Part shown: positions 21,501 to 30,940 of the stretch, in pieces | Position numbering within the stretch: position 1 is the stretch's first letter | Layout: every line of letters begins with the position of its first letter | Assembly (NCBI GenBank): GCA_038277395.1 | Contig: CM076190.1 | Location: forward strand, 131,842,197-131,906,196 | DNA length: 64,000 nt | Direction of reading: 5' to 3' | Source: Dryocosmus kuriphilus | Lineage: Eukaryota; Arthropoda; Insecta; Hymenoptera; Cynipidae | Position numbers and translations under genes: made by a program | The notes under the pieces: model-generated | What the model saw: the letters and a program-made list of their open reading frames with translations, nothing else | Database searches by the model: none | Told to the model about the DNA's origin: nothing

Positions 21501-21964
21501 GCAATGGGTTGAAAGGTATGGAATGATGGCACGCGCCCTCGATATTCCAGGAGGCTTTGCCATTACCCCCTGGAAGGATCGCTTCTTGGTCAGTGTCCCG
21601 CACGCAAGAAACCTCCAGTTTCGCAGAGCAGCCGCATCTCACGATACAGTCCCTCTGGTTCACCTACTCCAGGCCGCTCGTCCGATTAGACTCCTATGCC
21701 CTCCCACCAACTACAAGGTCATGTGATCCCCAGGAAGAGCTACATTATAACTTCGTTGAAAACAATTATAAAAATGAATAATTTATGTTTCAATTTAATT
21801 GTTCATGTTCCACTCTCCACCAAAAATAGTTGAGTTGTATACCAAAAATATATTTTAAAAATCAAGAAGTTGTACCTCCACACAGAAAGATGAATTTTCT
21901 ACCAAAACAAAAAATTATTTTCAACAGAACAGTTGAATTTCAATCATAAAACGAACTGGAATAA

Positions 21965-23176
21965 GTAATTAGACAATAAAAGTATAGAGGACGCAAGGAA
22001 GATATTACTTAATATCATCTTCAAGAGCGCATCTAAAGTGTGTGGAACTGCGACTGCAGGAAGAATGAATGGAGATGCTTGGTGGAATGATGAAATCCGC
22101 GTCGCAGTTAACGAGAAGAAGCAACCATACCTATGGAAGCATAATATCAAAGGTCTCAACAATGAGGAGAGGACTAGATTAAGAATTGACTATAGAGATA
22201 AAAACAGAAAATCAAACAGATTAATGAAAGAAGGCAAGGATAAAATCAAAGTGGAAGAAGATAGAAAAATACAAAGTGATTTCGAAGGAAATAAGAAGCT
22301 ATTGTGGAAATGGGTAAAGAAAACTAGGAAAGTAAGTAGTAGTAATGAGTTCTTCGGAATTAGGAATGCCTATTGCGATATGGTGTGGGATACAGATAAA
22401 ATGAATGAATGTGTCAAAGCTTTTTCGAGAAAATGTATGGAGGTGAAGCTATAGAGCATAAAAACTGCGATAAAGATGAAGGTACATTAGAAAATTCCTC
22501 TGAAGGTGACGAAGCAGGAATTATCGTGTTCAGCATTAAGGCGGTAATTAAAAATCTGAAGAATGGTAAGGCTGCTGGTGTAAATGGAATTACGTCTGAA
22601 ATGCTCAAAAATGGCGACGAGTTTCTATTTTTGTGGTTGAGAAAATTGTTGAGCATATATGCTGTGAATTGAGAAGTTCCAAATGATTGGAGAAAGACGA
22701 TCATCTTTCCAATTTACAAGGGGAAAGGAGATAAGGGTGACTGCTCTAACTACAGAGCTATCATCTTACTCAGTACCCCAGGCAAAGTATTTAGCAAAAT
22801 ACTAATTCGCAACGTCATGGAAATAACGGAAGACAAGATATGGGAGGTCCAATGCGGATTTATGCCAGGGAGATCATGCGAAAATCAAATATTTAGCTTG
22901 CGGCAGATTACAGAAAAAAGTTTGAGAGTAAACAAAAAAGTTTTCTACGCGTTCATTGACCTGGAGAAAGCTTTTGACAAGGCTGATAGAGTTAAACTTT
23001 GGAAGGTTCTAAAAAGTATATGGAGCGAATGGTTGGCTGCTTAAATCAATTAGAGCAATATATGAAAATAGTAGAGCGATCGCAGGGGTAAATGGAGAAC
23101 TAAGTGATTGGTTTGATATTAGGGAGGGAGTCAAGCAAGGTTGAGTTATGTCATCGTGGTTATTTAATATATATAT
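21965..23176 (+). pseudogene. LINE reverse transcriptase, copy 1, first part
   Basis: The frame starts around SIEDARKILLNIIF, continues through AWWNDEIRVAVNEKKQPY, and reaches the reverse-transcriptase domain. RT features seen are GKAAGVNGITSEMLKNG, NDWRKTIIFPIYKGKGDKGD, VQCGFMPGRSC, motif A AFIDLEKAFDKAD and motif B region GVKQG. It ends at SSWLFNIY, where a (TA)n tract begins. Breaks: a frameshift near 22425, TGA near 22671, a shift near 23035 and TGA near 23143. Motif C (FADD) is found beyond the gypsy insertion at about 32715, so the RT domain was split between motifs B and C. The 5' half with endonuclease is missing. The clade is not certain (jockey/CR1/RTE group). Confidence 0.75.
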
Positions 23177-23240
23177 ACCCTCTTCGTCTAAGCGCCCCAT
23201 TCGTAGACATTTATCCATATATATATATATATATATATAT
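23168..23240. repeat. (TA)n tract enclosing an inverted LINE fragment
   Basis: After ATATATATAC the bases 23178-23220 read as the reverse complement of the LINE sequence at 32632-32679, which is in the correct orientation to the right of the gypsy element. A second (TA)n run (23216-23240) ends at the LTR. About 43 bp of the LINE has thus been duplicated in inverted orientation between TA runs. Confidence 0.7.
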
Positions 23241-23410
23241 TGTAACCCATGTAATTTTGCATGAGAGCCTGCGAATAGGCAACGAGCGTGACAGTGGGAA
23301 AGTATGCTAGGAAGGTGGCCGCACCTAGGGGCATCCTATACCGCGCAGGACGAAAAAGGGGCTCCCACCCACGCAAGTGAAGCGTTCGCGACGGTCGTGG
23401 AGAGCACCGC

Positions 23411-23422
23411 GCTTATAAAAGC
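23411..23422 (+). promoter_or_regulatory. LTR TATA box
   Basis: GCTTATAAAAGC, with the TATA core at 23413-23420. Transcription would start about 30 bp downstream, near 23445. If the AATAAA at 24709 is the polyadenylation signal, the R region is unusually long, about 1.3 kb. The same site recurs at 31113 in the 3' LTR. Confidence 0.6.
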
Positions 23423-24708
23423 CATATTTTTTGACAGAAAGGGGAGTGATCAACCAGCCCAGCAAGCGAAAGGTTCTCTCCTCCGAGGAACCAGAAAATA
23501 GCCTCCACTTGGCATCTTTGTCTCCCGGTAGAATCTCGAAATAGTGAAAATTTGGAAATATGAATTTTCTAAAAGATCTCCAAGAGAGTGAAACGGAGTT
23601 GACTCCCAATTTCAGTCGAGTAGAGATCTATTAGAAAAAAATAGAGTATACGCGAAGCAAGGCTTAGCTGGTTGATCCGAATTAGAAATAAGTATGTGAG
23701 TGCGAGCGTGGGAAAAGAAAAAGAAAGAAATCAAAATAAAAGTTTAGATTATAAAGCAAACGAGATTATTTAGAAGTAAATAGAGAAAATTTAGATTATA
23801 AAGAAAACAAGTTTATTTAGAGGTAAATAGAGAGAAGCGAGGAGTACACCCGCGAGATCGAGTAAAAGGAAAATAAAGACAAAAAGAATAAAAGAAATAA
23901 TTAAAATAAAAGAACAAAAGATTGCGTCCCCTTTTCGAACAAAGCTGGGTTTACCCTACACTTTGGTCCACAAAAGGAGTAGCAAGTCTAAACTTTGGGT
24001 AAAGAAACAAGCGCGTTCTTCCTACTTCGAGCAAGCAGAGGTTCACCTCTCCACTTGGTCCACAAGTAGAAATAAAGCGATACCTCCAGGTGATTATTTT
24101 GTGTCCGTTCGTATAAAATAAAAAGGATTTCGACATCGAGCAAGCAGAGGTTCACCTCTACACTTGGTCAGAAGTAGAAATCCGTGAAATCAATGGTAGA
24201 TTCATCTCCCAGAATCATATTATTAAACACCTCGTTTCTCACTAAAAAAAAGTTTTCAGCCCGTCGTATGCAGGCAGTAAGAAGCATTAAGCAATTTCAT
24301 TCGTATTATATATAAAACAGCAGCAAACCAGATCCTCTGGATAGTGATTTGTGAAAATAGGAAGATAGTGTGCAGTATATGTGAAAAGAGATATTTCTAT
24401 AAACATTTTACGTGTGAAACGAGTGAATTATATCACTTCTCAGGATATTAGAAAATAGAATCCTTCGAATAACCATATGTGAATTCAACGTGTAAGCCAC
24501 ATTGGGGCCAAGCGTCAAAGAACCTAAACGATAAGAAAAGGTAAAAAGAAAAGGGTGTATTGAATGATACTGAAAAGTTAAGCGAACTTAATGTATAGTG
24601 TGCAGTGTGGGTCAAAAGCGGCATTTTTATAACTTTATAAACAGAATAGTAGATAAAATAAAATAGGGCTAATATGTAAAGAATTTAGATTAGGGAATCT
24701 TGCTCTTG

Positions 24709-24714
24709 AATAAA
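24709..24714 (+). terminator. Candidate polyadenylation signal in the LTR
   Basis: AATAAA, followed by a U-rich ATTTTATCGG and a GT/TCT-rich stretch. It recurs at 32409 in the 3' LTR, where it would end the transcript. Other AATAAA-like words occur earlier in the LTR, so the exact site is not fixed. Confidence 0.35.
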
Positions 24715-24844
24715 TCCATTTTATCGGAATTTAGGGTCTCATTTCTGCTCTCGTGGCGAAACTCCCTCCCTTATACGTAGAACAAAATCAATAATTTTAA
24801 GGAAAGTTGAAATATTACCAATCATTAAAAATTGAGAGTTACAA

Positions 24845-24864
24845 TTGGCGCCCACAACGTGAGG
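24845..24864 (+). other. Primer-binding site
   Basis: TTGGCGCCCACAACGTGAGG begins one base after the LTR end. TGGCGCCCA followed by ACGTGRGG resembles the gypsy-type site complementary to the 3' end of a tRNA (tRNA-Lys in Drosophila gypsy), with two extra bases after the first nine. Confidence 0.75.
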
Positions 24865-25265
24865 CACGAGCAGTATAAACAGAGATGGGATTCTGAATAA
24901 ATAAAGATTTTTTATGTGTAACCGACGATTTCTGTATGCATAATGAATCAAAAAGAGATTTTTGAAGCTTTCTTTAAAGGAAAAGGACCCTGTAAAAGAA
25001 TATATCTAACACCGCCGATGAGCCAAAAAAATGTACCTAAGGACATGAAAGACTTCCATCTATGTATAAAGAATAAGCAGGATCAGGAAAACTCAAAACA
25101 AATATATGAAAATAATAATAAATTGAATAAAACAAAGCAATAAGAAAGAGTTTACTAATTCTGCTTACTCTATATAAAAAAAAAAAAAAGGGAAGCTTGT
25201 ATAACTGACAAAGAACGAAAATAAACAAGTAGTGAAAAAAAAAAAAAAACGAACAGAAATACAAA

Positions 25266-26570
25266 ATGAGTAACGCGAAACTACGCTCATCAAGATTACA
25301 GCAGATGACAGCAGAGGAAAATAATCAAGAAGAAGAGCTAGAAGAGAGGAATTTAAATCAACCAATAATGAACCAGGAAATTGAAAAGGAGAATCGAGGA
25401 CAAATGGAAAGAATGTGGGCAGAAATAAACAAAAAAATACAGGACATAGAAACACGGACAAAAAAGATTCTGGAAACAGAAAAACAACTACAAGAAAAAC
25501 AAGAGCTCCAGAAGGAGAGAGTGATACAAAAACAAATCACAGAATTACAAACATACATCAGTAAATCCCTAGAGGCAACGGTAAGCTTAACACAAAGTCT
25601 TGAAGACAAAGGCAACCGAATGCAAGAACAACTGGAACGACTAGAGACCGCACACATACGAGTCATCGAACGAATACAGGGAGGAGAAAACAGAGAGGCT
25701 ACAACAAATGACACACAAAGACCGAGCATTAAATACGTGTTACCTGAATTCAGCGGGGAGGGTAGCCCCACCAAGTACATAAGACAGCTAGAACAATACT
25801 GGGCGGCAGCTAGACCCCGCCCATCAGATACAGAATACTTGCTAGTGAAGTCGCTATCAGGACCACCTGGAGATTGGTGGCAAATTATTAAAAATGAAAC
25901 ACAAGATCTAGAGATGTTTAAGGCTAAGTTTCTAAAGAAATTCTGGAATGAACAAACACAATATGAACTCAGAAAAGAATTAGAATTTGGCACATACCAA
26001 CATGAAAAACATGGCACAAGAGCGGAGTACGCCACCAAAATAATAGCACAAATTAAAGACCTAAACCCCACACCAGAACCTAGAGAAATTATAAAGAAGC
26101 TGGCAAGACATTTCAACGATGAAATAAGATATGCGATCGTGGGTAGAGGCATCAGCCAACTTGACCAATTAATAGAGATCCTAGAAGACTTCGACACAAT
26201 GGGGTGCAAAAACACAGGTCAGGTGGAAAGCAAGGAATGGAAAGGTAAGAGCTACGCACGCACGGAACCCTCACACAATACACAGGGCACGTGGCGGACG
26301 CAAAACAATGTAGGCGTTTACCCAAGAGCAGGATACAGCAACCCGAACAACAGCATGTGGTCAGCTAATCAAAACAATCGAGGTAACAATAACTTTGGGA
26401 CCCGTCAAAATCCGAACCCAGGGGGGCAGAAACCTGAAATGAACTCATGGAGACAAACCCAACCACAACAACAATACAAAATTCAACACTTGGAAATGGA
26501 AGGTCCTGAGGAATTAAGAACCAAAGAAGAAAACATAAAGGAACTCGATAACCCTGCGGGAAACGAGTAA
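25266..26570 (+). CDS. gag: Gag protein of the gypsy element, 434 aa
   Basis: The structural protein of the retrotransposon particle. The start is the first long-frame ATG (ACAAAATGAG). Residues about 15-135 are rich in Glu, Gln and Lys with heptad-like spacing and probably form a coiled coil. Residues about 155-320 match the retrotransposon Gag domain (EFSGEGSPTKYIRQLEQYW; GDWWQIIKN; FKAKFLKKFWNEQTQYELRK). Residues 330-434 are rich in Asn, Gln, Gly and Pro. No CCHC zinc knuckle is present, so RNA binding may rely on the basic, low-complexity tail. The last codons overlap the pol frame and contain a -1 slippery heptamer. The leader between primer site and ATG is long (about 400 nt), very A-rich and holds one small upstream frame (24943-25143) whose meaning is unclear. 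Confidence 0.92.
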   Translation: MSNAKLRSSRLQQMTAEENNQEEELEERNLNQPIMNQEIEKENRGQMERMWAEINKKIQDIETRTKKILETEKQLQEKQELQKERVIQKQITELQTYISKSLEATVSLTQSLEDKGNRMQEQLERLETAHIRVIERIQGGENREATTNDTQRPSIKYVLPEFSGEGSPTKYIRQLEQYWAAARPRPSDTEYLLVKSLSGPPGDWWQIIKNETQDLEMFKAKFLKKFWNEQTQYELRKELEFGTYQHEKHGTRAEYATKIIAQIKDLNPTPEPREIIKKLARHFNDEIRYAIVGRGISQLDQLIEILEDFDTMGCKNTGQVESKEWKGKSYARTEPSHNTQGTWRTQNNVGVYPRAGYSNPNNSMWSANQNNRGNNNFGTRQNPNPGGQKPEMNSWRQTQPQQQYKIQHLEMEGPEELRTKEENIKELDNPAGNE

Positions 26571-29500
26571 CGACCACGTCAAAGAGGAATACACAGTCGG
26601 AGATTGACGTGGGACAAAAAATGACACAACCTCACGCGTGTCAAGAAATAATATATCACACACACATGTTGACCAATGTACGAGAAGAATTACTAGAGGA
26701 AATATCCAGACCTCCAGCAAAGCCAAGGTCCAAATGTTACACGGCAAATTTAATAATTGGCGGTATGTTAACAACGGCATTAATCGATACAGGGGCAGAA
26801 GTCACATGCATTGCCGAGGAATTTTTCTTCAAAAATAAAGAGCGCCTGGAAAAATATCCGAGCCTACCACTGGCTGGAGTGGCAGTCGCGGGTCCTATAG
26901 GAGGCAAAGCGGTACACTTAAAAAAGCAAGTATACCTAGACGTACTGCTGGAGAACACGAATGTGCAACTAGCATTTGTGGTAGTGCCACGCTTAACCCG
27001 AACATATATCATTGGCATTGACGTACTTGATGAGTACAAGACGCGAATTGACCTGGATACTAAGACGTTACTATTTCCTTATTTACCAGAAAGCCCAACT
27101 ATTCGGATAATACAAGAAAATCATCCGGAAATCGCAGAAGAAAGAAACCAAATTAACATAATAAGTGAAATCGAAAATATCAAGTCACTGGGGGAAGATT
27201 CAGTAATAAATGAACCTGAGCCACCCCTGGAAATAACTAGAGACGAAATCAAAGCAAAAATCGAGGAAATAACTGAATTAGACCAGGAGTCAAAACTTAA
27301 ACTTATGGAAATACTATGCAAACATCAGCGAGTATTTCGAAGGGAACCAGGATTATTGGCCTTTTATCAACACATATTAAAAGTCAAAGATGACCGACCT
27401 TTCGTAAGTAGAAGCTACCCCGTACCCATGGCATACCGGGAGAGAGTGGATAAAAAAATTCAAAAGATGTTAAACATGGGAATTATTCAACGTTCCAATA
27501 GTCCTTTTATAAATCCCCTAGTACCGGTAATAAAAAAAGATGGCACCATTCGTCTATGTCTGGATGCCCGAAAACTAAATGAAATTCTGATAGAAGACTG
27601 GGAGTGTCCGGAACCGGCTGAGGTTCTATTCCAAAAATGCAAAGGAATGACTACCATGACTAGCTTAGACATGACCAGCAGCTTCTGGCAGGTTGCGTTA
27701 CACCCAGAATCACGTCAATACACGGCGTTTCAGCACAAGGGTCGAATCTATGAGTTCCAGGTAGTCCCGTTTGGTTTGAAGACTAGTACCGCAGCTTTAA
27801 TAAGGGGATTGGATTCCGCTCTACAGGGGATGGGAGACCATATTATCACCTTTGTGGATGATACCTTGATCACCTCCGAGTCTAATGATCAACATTTGCA
27901 ACACCTTGATGAATTATTTCAAAGATTAGATGTCAGCAATCTAACATTGAATTTAAAAAAATCACATTTTTTTAGAAAAGAAACTAAGTTTTTGGGTTTC
28001 ATTCTGACAACAGAGGGCATCAAGCCAGATCCGGATAAAGTTAGAACAATTCAAGAATTTCCAACGCCACGCAATGTGAAGCAACTGAGAAGTTTTCTGG
28101 GACTCATCAATTTTTACTCGAAATTCAGCAGTAAACACGCGTCAGAAATAGTACCTTTACTACAACTGATAAAAAAGGGAGCAGCCTGGAATTGGGATCA
28201 AACTCGAGAATCTAGTTTCGCGCGTGTTAAGCAATTGTTCTGTAAATCGATACTGTTGTATTTCCCAGATCCAAGAGAAAAATACTATCTGGAAACTGAC
28301 GCCAGTGATTACGCCCTCGGGGCCATATTATATCAGTTAAACAAAAACAAAGAAAAAGAGATAATCACTTTAGCAAGTCGAACTCTCAAAGGACCTGAAT
28401 TGACATACTTCACGACAGAGAAAGAATTATTGGCAATAGTATGGGCCTTACAAAAGTTCCGAACGTACCTCCAGGGAGCCAAGATAATAAACAGAACCGA
28501 TCACATGGCACTAACCTTCCTCAGAACCTGTAGATTCGTGAACGCTCGCCTCACCAGATGGATTCTCGCAATTCAAGACTACAGAATAACCATCGAGCAC
28601 CTGTCAGGCAAGGCAAATATCGTGGCAGATGTATTGAGTCGAATGCACAATGATAAAGGTGATAGGGCGGGTAAGAAAGAGACGAAAGTATTTATCCACA
28701 CACTAACCTACTCCGGGGAACCACAAACAAAAGAAAAACTAAGAAACATACAACAATTACAAAGGGAAGATCCGAAATTAAACAAAATAACAGAAAGGAT
28801 AAAGAGAAACGATGAAATGGGAGGAAAGTACAAGGTAATCAATAATACTTTATATCATACCAATGGAAATACATTTCGGGTCTGCATACCCCTAGATTTG
28901 ATCAAAAGACTCATATGGGAGTGTCATATGACCTACGGACATGGGGGGGCTAGCAAAACTCACAGAATTCTTCGGGAAGATTTTCATCACCCTAAAATGG
29001 CTAAAATCGCACGACAATTGCTTTCGACATGTGATTCTTGTCAACGCAACAAAGTCTCCACTACAGCCCCGCAAGCACTCCTGGAACCAGTCCTATCAAG
29101 AGAACCTTTGGACCTGATATCCATTGATTTCTTTGGACCCCTAGCCACTACTAAGTATGGCTATGGGTACCTCCTCATAATGATCGATACTTTCTCCAAA
29201 TACACGAAACTTTATCCCGTAAAGAGAGCTACGAGAAACGTTGCAGTAAAGAAATTGGATGAATTCATACGAGAGATTGGCAAACCGCGGAAAGTGCTAT
29301 CCGACAGAGGCACGCAGTTTACCAGTAAACAATGGCAGCAAGCCCTGGGAGAGAGAGAAATACAAATGATCCTCACATCCATAAGGCATCCCCAGGCCAA
29401 TATGGTCGAAAGACTCAATAGAGAGGTCGCACGACTTTTCAGAACTTTACTAGCAATGGACAAGCACAATTCATGGTTTGCAAGTGTGGACAATATAGAG

Positions 29501-29908
29501 ACGATAATTAACGAATCACACCATGACACCACGGAAATGACTCCTCATGAAGTCCTATGGAGACGGAAACCGGTTCGATGGTGGACGAAACTCCTCCCAC
29601 GAGTACCAAATAACGAAGAGACTGACTGGAATGAACAGATAATGGTATTGAGGGAGAGGATCAAAAGAAAGAGAGAGAAGCGTCTAAGTCGGTTGAACAG
29701 AGACAAAAGAGGGGTGGAATACTCGGTAGGGGAAAGGGTACTGGCACGAGCGTGCAACGTGTCAAACACCCACTCAGGTATTGTGGCCAAATTCCTGGCT
29801 CTATACGAAGGCCCATATACTATCAAGAAGAAAATTGCAACCAATGTATATATTCTAGAGAACCCAAATACTAAGAAGGAAAGGGGGCAGTTTCATGCCA
29901 ACGATTAG
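26552..29908 (+). CDS. pol: Pol polyprotein of the gypsy element
   Basis: About 1100 residues, with protease, reverse transcriptase, RNase H and integrase. Counting from 26609: aspartic protease motif LIDTGAEVTCI at about residue 55. RT has PVIKKDGTIRLCLDARKLN at about 305 and the catalytic box FVDD at about 415 (FVDD rather than the usual YxDD). RNase H begins at ETDASDYALGAI near 560. The integrase zinc finger is GHGG with CDSCQRNK near 775-810. The catalytic triad is Asp about 840 (SIDFFGP), Asp about 899 (SDRGTQF) and Glu about 934 (MVERLNRE). The frame has no early ATG and is open from 26552, so expression most likely depends on -1 frameshifting from gag. No frame breaks are seen. No chromodomain is visible after the integrase core. 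Confidence 0.93.
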   Translation, partial: PCGKRVTTTSKRNTQSEIDVGQKMTQPHACQEIIYHTHMLTNVREELLEEISRPPAKPRSKCYTANLIIGGMLTTALIDTGAEVTCIAEEFFFKNKERLEKYPSLPLAGVAVAGPIGGKAVHLKKQVYLDVLLENTNVQLAFVVVPRLTRTYIIGIDVLDEYKTRIDLDTKTLLFPYLPESPTIRIIQENHPEIAEERNQINIISEIENIKSLGEDSVINEPEPPLEITRDEIKAKIEEITELDQESKLKLMEILCKHQRVFRREPGLLAFYQHILKVKDDRPFVSRSYPVPMAYRERVDKKIQKMLNMGIIQRSNSPFINPLVPVIKKDGTIRLCLDARKLNEILIEDWECPEPAEVLFQKCKGMTTMTSLDMTSSFWQVALHPESRQYTAFQHKGRIYEFQVVPFGLKTSTAALIRGLDSALQGMGDHIITFVDDTLITSESNDQHLQHLDELFQRLDVSNLTLNLKKSHFFRKETKFLGFILTTEGIKPDPDKVRTIQEFPTPRNVKQLRSFLGLINFYSKFSSKHASEIVPLLQLIKKGAAWNWDQTRESSFARVKQLFCKSILLYFPDPREKYYLETDASDYALGAILYQLNKNKEKEIITLASRTLKGPELTYFTTEKELLAIVWALQKFRTYLQGAKIINRTDHMALTFLRTCRFVNARLTRWILAIQDYRITIEHLSGKANIVADVLSRMHNDKGDRAGKKETKVFIHTLTYSGEPQTKEKLRNIQQLQREDPKLNKITERIKRNDEMGGKYKVINNTLYHTNGNTFRVCIPLDLIKRLIWECHMTYGHGGASKTHRILREDFHHPKMAKIARQLLSTCDSCQRNKVSTTAPQALLEPVLSREPLDLISIDFFGPLATTKYGYGYLLIMIDTFSKYTKLYPVKRATRNVAVKKLDEFIREIGKPRKVLSDRGTQFTSKQWQQALGEREIQMILTSIRHPQANMVERLNREVARLFRTLLAMDKHNSWFASVDNIETIINESHHDTTEMTPHEVLWRRKPVRWWTKLLPRVPNNEETDWNEQIMVLRERIKRKREKRLSRLNRDKRGVEYSVGERVLARACNVSNTHSGIVAKFLALYEGPYTIKKKIATNVYILENPNTKKERGQFHAND
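26558..26612 (+). promoter_or_regulatory. Gag-pol -1 ribosomal frameshift signal
   Basis: GGGAAAC at 26558-26564 lies in the gag frame exactly as G-GGA-AAC. The gag stop TAA follows one codon later (26568-26570). After a 9-nt spacer, CCACGTCAA (26574-26582) pairs perfectly with TTGACGTGG (26604-26612), giving a 9-bp stem with a 21-nt loop. The pol frame is -1 relative to gag and is open from 26552, so slippage joins the two. Confidence 0.85.
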
Positions 29909-30013
29909 AGGAATATAGAAGCCAAGAAGGAGAAGGGGAAGAGGGAAAAAGAAACTGACCTGATGGAAAGGCAGAGATGAGCAGTTAGAACAATCGTCAC
30001 TAGACTGTCGAAG

Positions 30014-30850
30014 ATGCCAGACGCAGAGACACAACATGAAGTGCTGGATACCCATCGCAATGTGGGCATCCAGTGTAATCTGGACACTAAACAAGAAACT
30101 GAGATCGAAGTAACCATCAACCAACACAAGACCATTATGGCTGGAATTTACCAACAACAGGTGAAGAAGAGAAACAAAGCACCCCGGAAACCAGGAATGC
30201 AAGTATCGGAAGTGAACGTGTTTCGAGTGAAACGAGAACTCACGAAAATCTGTATTGGCACCAGTGACTTCGTTCCCACCACCCCCCTTACGCAAGAGGA
30301 AGAAAAAGAAGTGAAAATAACAGAACAGAACTGTGTGATCAATTCCCTACGCTTAATAACCTCCAATGACAAGCGAGAAAATTCTAAGAGGAGACCACGT
30401 AGTCGGCAGGAAATTTTATTAGCAGACTTGTTAAAGGGGTGGGAAAGTGAACCTAAGAAAAAGAGAATAAAAAAAGAAGACGTAAGCAAAAAAGCGAGTT
30501 TGAAGGAATTGAAGAAGAGGAGATTACCGATGGTGAGAAACCAAGGAGATAACAGTCTCAGAGAAATCGACACAAATATATTGGAAAGTGGACGAGGAGA
30601 AGCAGCATACCTGAGGAAAAGTGGCAGTGTCAAACCAGTAAACGAAAATCGAGTGCCTCACTCGACCATAATGGGTGGAGAGACATGGAGCCTACCTAAG
30701 GGGGAAGAACCATGGGACGCCTACAGAGCATGGTCACCAACACAAGAATGGCCTATAAGGGCGAAATGGCAGAGACGACCGACGAACCCTCGAAGAAATC
30801 CACAAGGCGACCAGAAGGAGATACACCGACGCTTGAAGTTTGACGGCTAA
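30014..30850 (+). CDS. Third ORF of the gypsy element, 278 aa, unknown function
   Basis: It lies in the env position between pol and the polypurine tract, in the same frame as pol but separated from it by stops (TAG at 29906 and a TGA before 30014). The product is hydrophilic and very basic, with a nuclear-localisation-like run KKKRIKKEDVSKK near residue 155 and several Lys/Arg clusters. There is no signal peptide, transmembrane segment, furin site or Cys pattern, so it is not a recognisable envelope protein. It could be a nucleic-acid-binding accessory protein or a relic. Its open frame in an otherwise intact young element suggests it is maintained. A spliced subgenomic mRNA would probably be needed to express it. 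Confidence 0.7.
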   Translation: MPDAETQHEVLDTHRNVGIQCNLDTKQETEIEVTINQHKTIMAGIYQQQVKKRNKAPRKPGMQVSEVNVFRVKRELTKICIGTSDFVPTTPLTQEEEKEVKITEQNCVINSLRLITSNDKRENSKRRPRSRQEILLADLLKGWESEPKKKRIKKEDVSKKASLKELKKRRLPMVRNQGDNSLREIDTNILESGRGEAAYLRKSGSVKPVNENRVPHSTIMGGETWSLPKGEEPWDAYRAWSPTQEWPIRAKWQRRPTNPRRNPQGDQKEIHRRLKFDG

Positions 30851-30928
30851 GCATCAACATGAACAACGCAATTCTTCATAGTAGTAAGGTAGGACTTTAA
30901 ATGTTCCTTTTGTTATCCGTCAAAGCTT

Positions 30929-30940
30929 CAGGGGGGCTGT
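30929..30940 (+). other. Polypurine tract
   Basis: CAGGGGGGCTGT directly precedes the 3' LTR. The G-run is the likely plus-strand primer, although it is shorter and more interrupted than usual. Confidence 0.6.

Larger units (their letters stand above)
20847..21740 (-). mobile_element. Composite VNTR retroposon, copy B, with poly(A) and target duplication
   Basis: It is flanked by TACATTATA at 20837-20845 and again at 21741-21749, a 9-bp target-site duplication. The low-coordinate side begins with a T-rich run (20847-20876), a poly(A) tail on the minus strand. In element order there is a 5' module of about 210 bp (21740-21530), a 15-bp VNTR (about 21500-21370), a unique spacer, a LINE-derived zinc-knuckle segment (21229-21017) and a 3' tail (21016-20877) of the GTCAGGCCGAGTCCC type seen in insect LINEs. 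Copy A shares the same 5' end, so this is a defined short element and not a random truncation. It has no intact protein, so mobilisation would depend on a LINE in trans. Confidence 0.75.
23241..24843 (+). repeat. 5' LTR
   Basis: 1603 bp, starting TGTAACCCATG and ending GAGAGTTACA. It contains a TATA box (23413), a 47-bp tandem repeat (23744-23836), three copies of a GAGGTTCACCTCTACACTTGG-like module (about 23945, 24028, 24137) and AATAAA (24709). The small open frames inside are present identically in both LTRs and look non-coding. Confidence 0.95.

Noticed and set aside
21325..21726. 133-codon plus-strand ORF with GAVPF repeats
   Set aside because: The periodic residues come from the 15-bp VNTR; the retroposon lies on the other strand, and the frame is not matched in copy A.
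23304..23609. Small ORFs in the LTR repeated at 31004-31309
   Set aside because: Identical only because the LTRs are identical; no independent evidence of coding.
25358..26215. 285-codon minus-strand ORF
   Set aside because: Fully antisense to gag; Ser/Cys-rich translation mirrors the gag codons and shows no domain.
29855..30633. Minus-strand ORFs of 146 and 161 codons opposite ORF3
   Set aside because: Antisense shadows of the pol end and ORF3, with no domain of their own.
30014..30850. Envelope gene in the gypsy element
   Set aside because: No signal peptide, membrane segment, cleavage site or Cys pattern.
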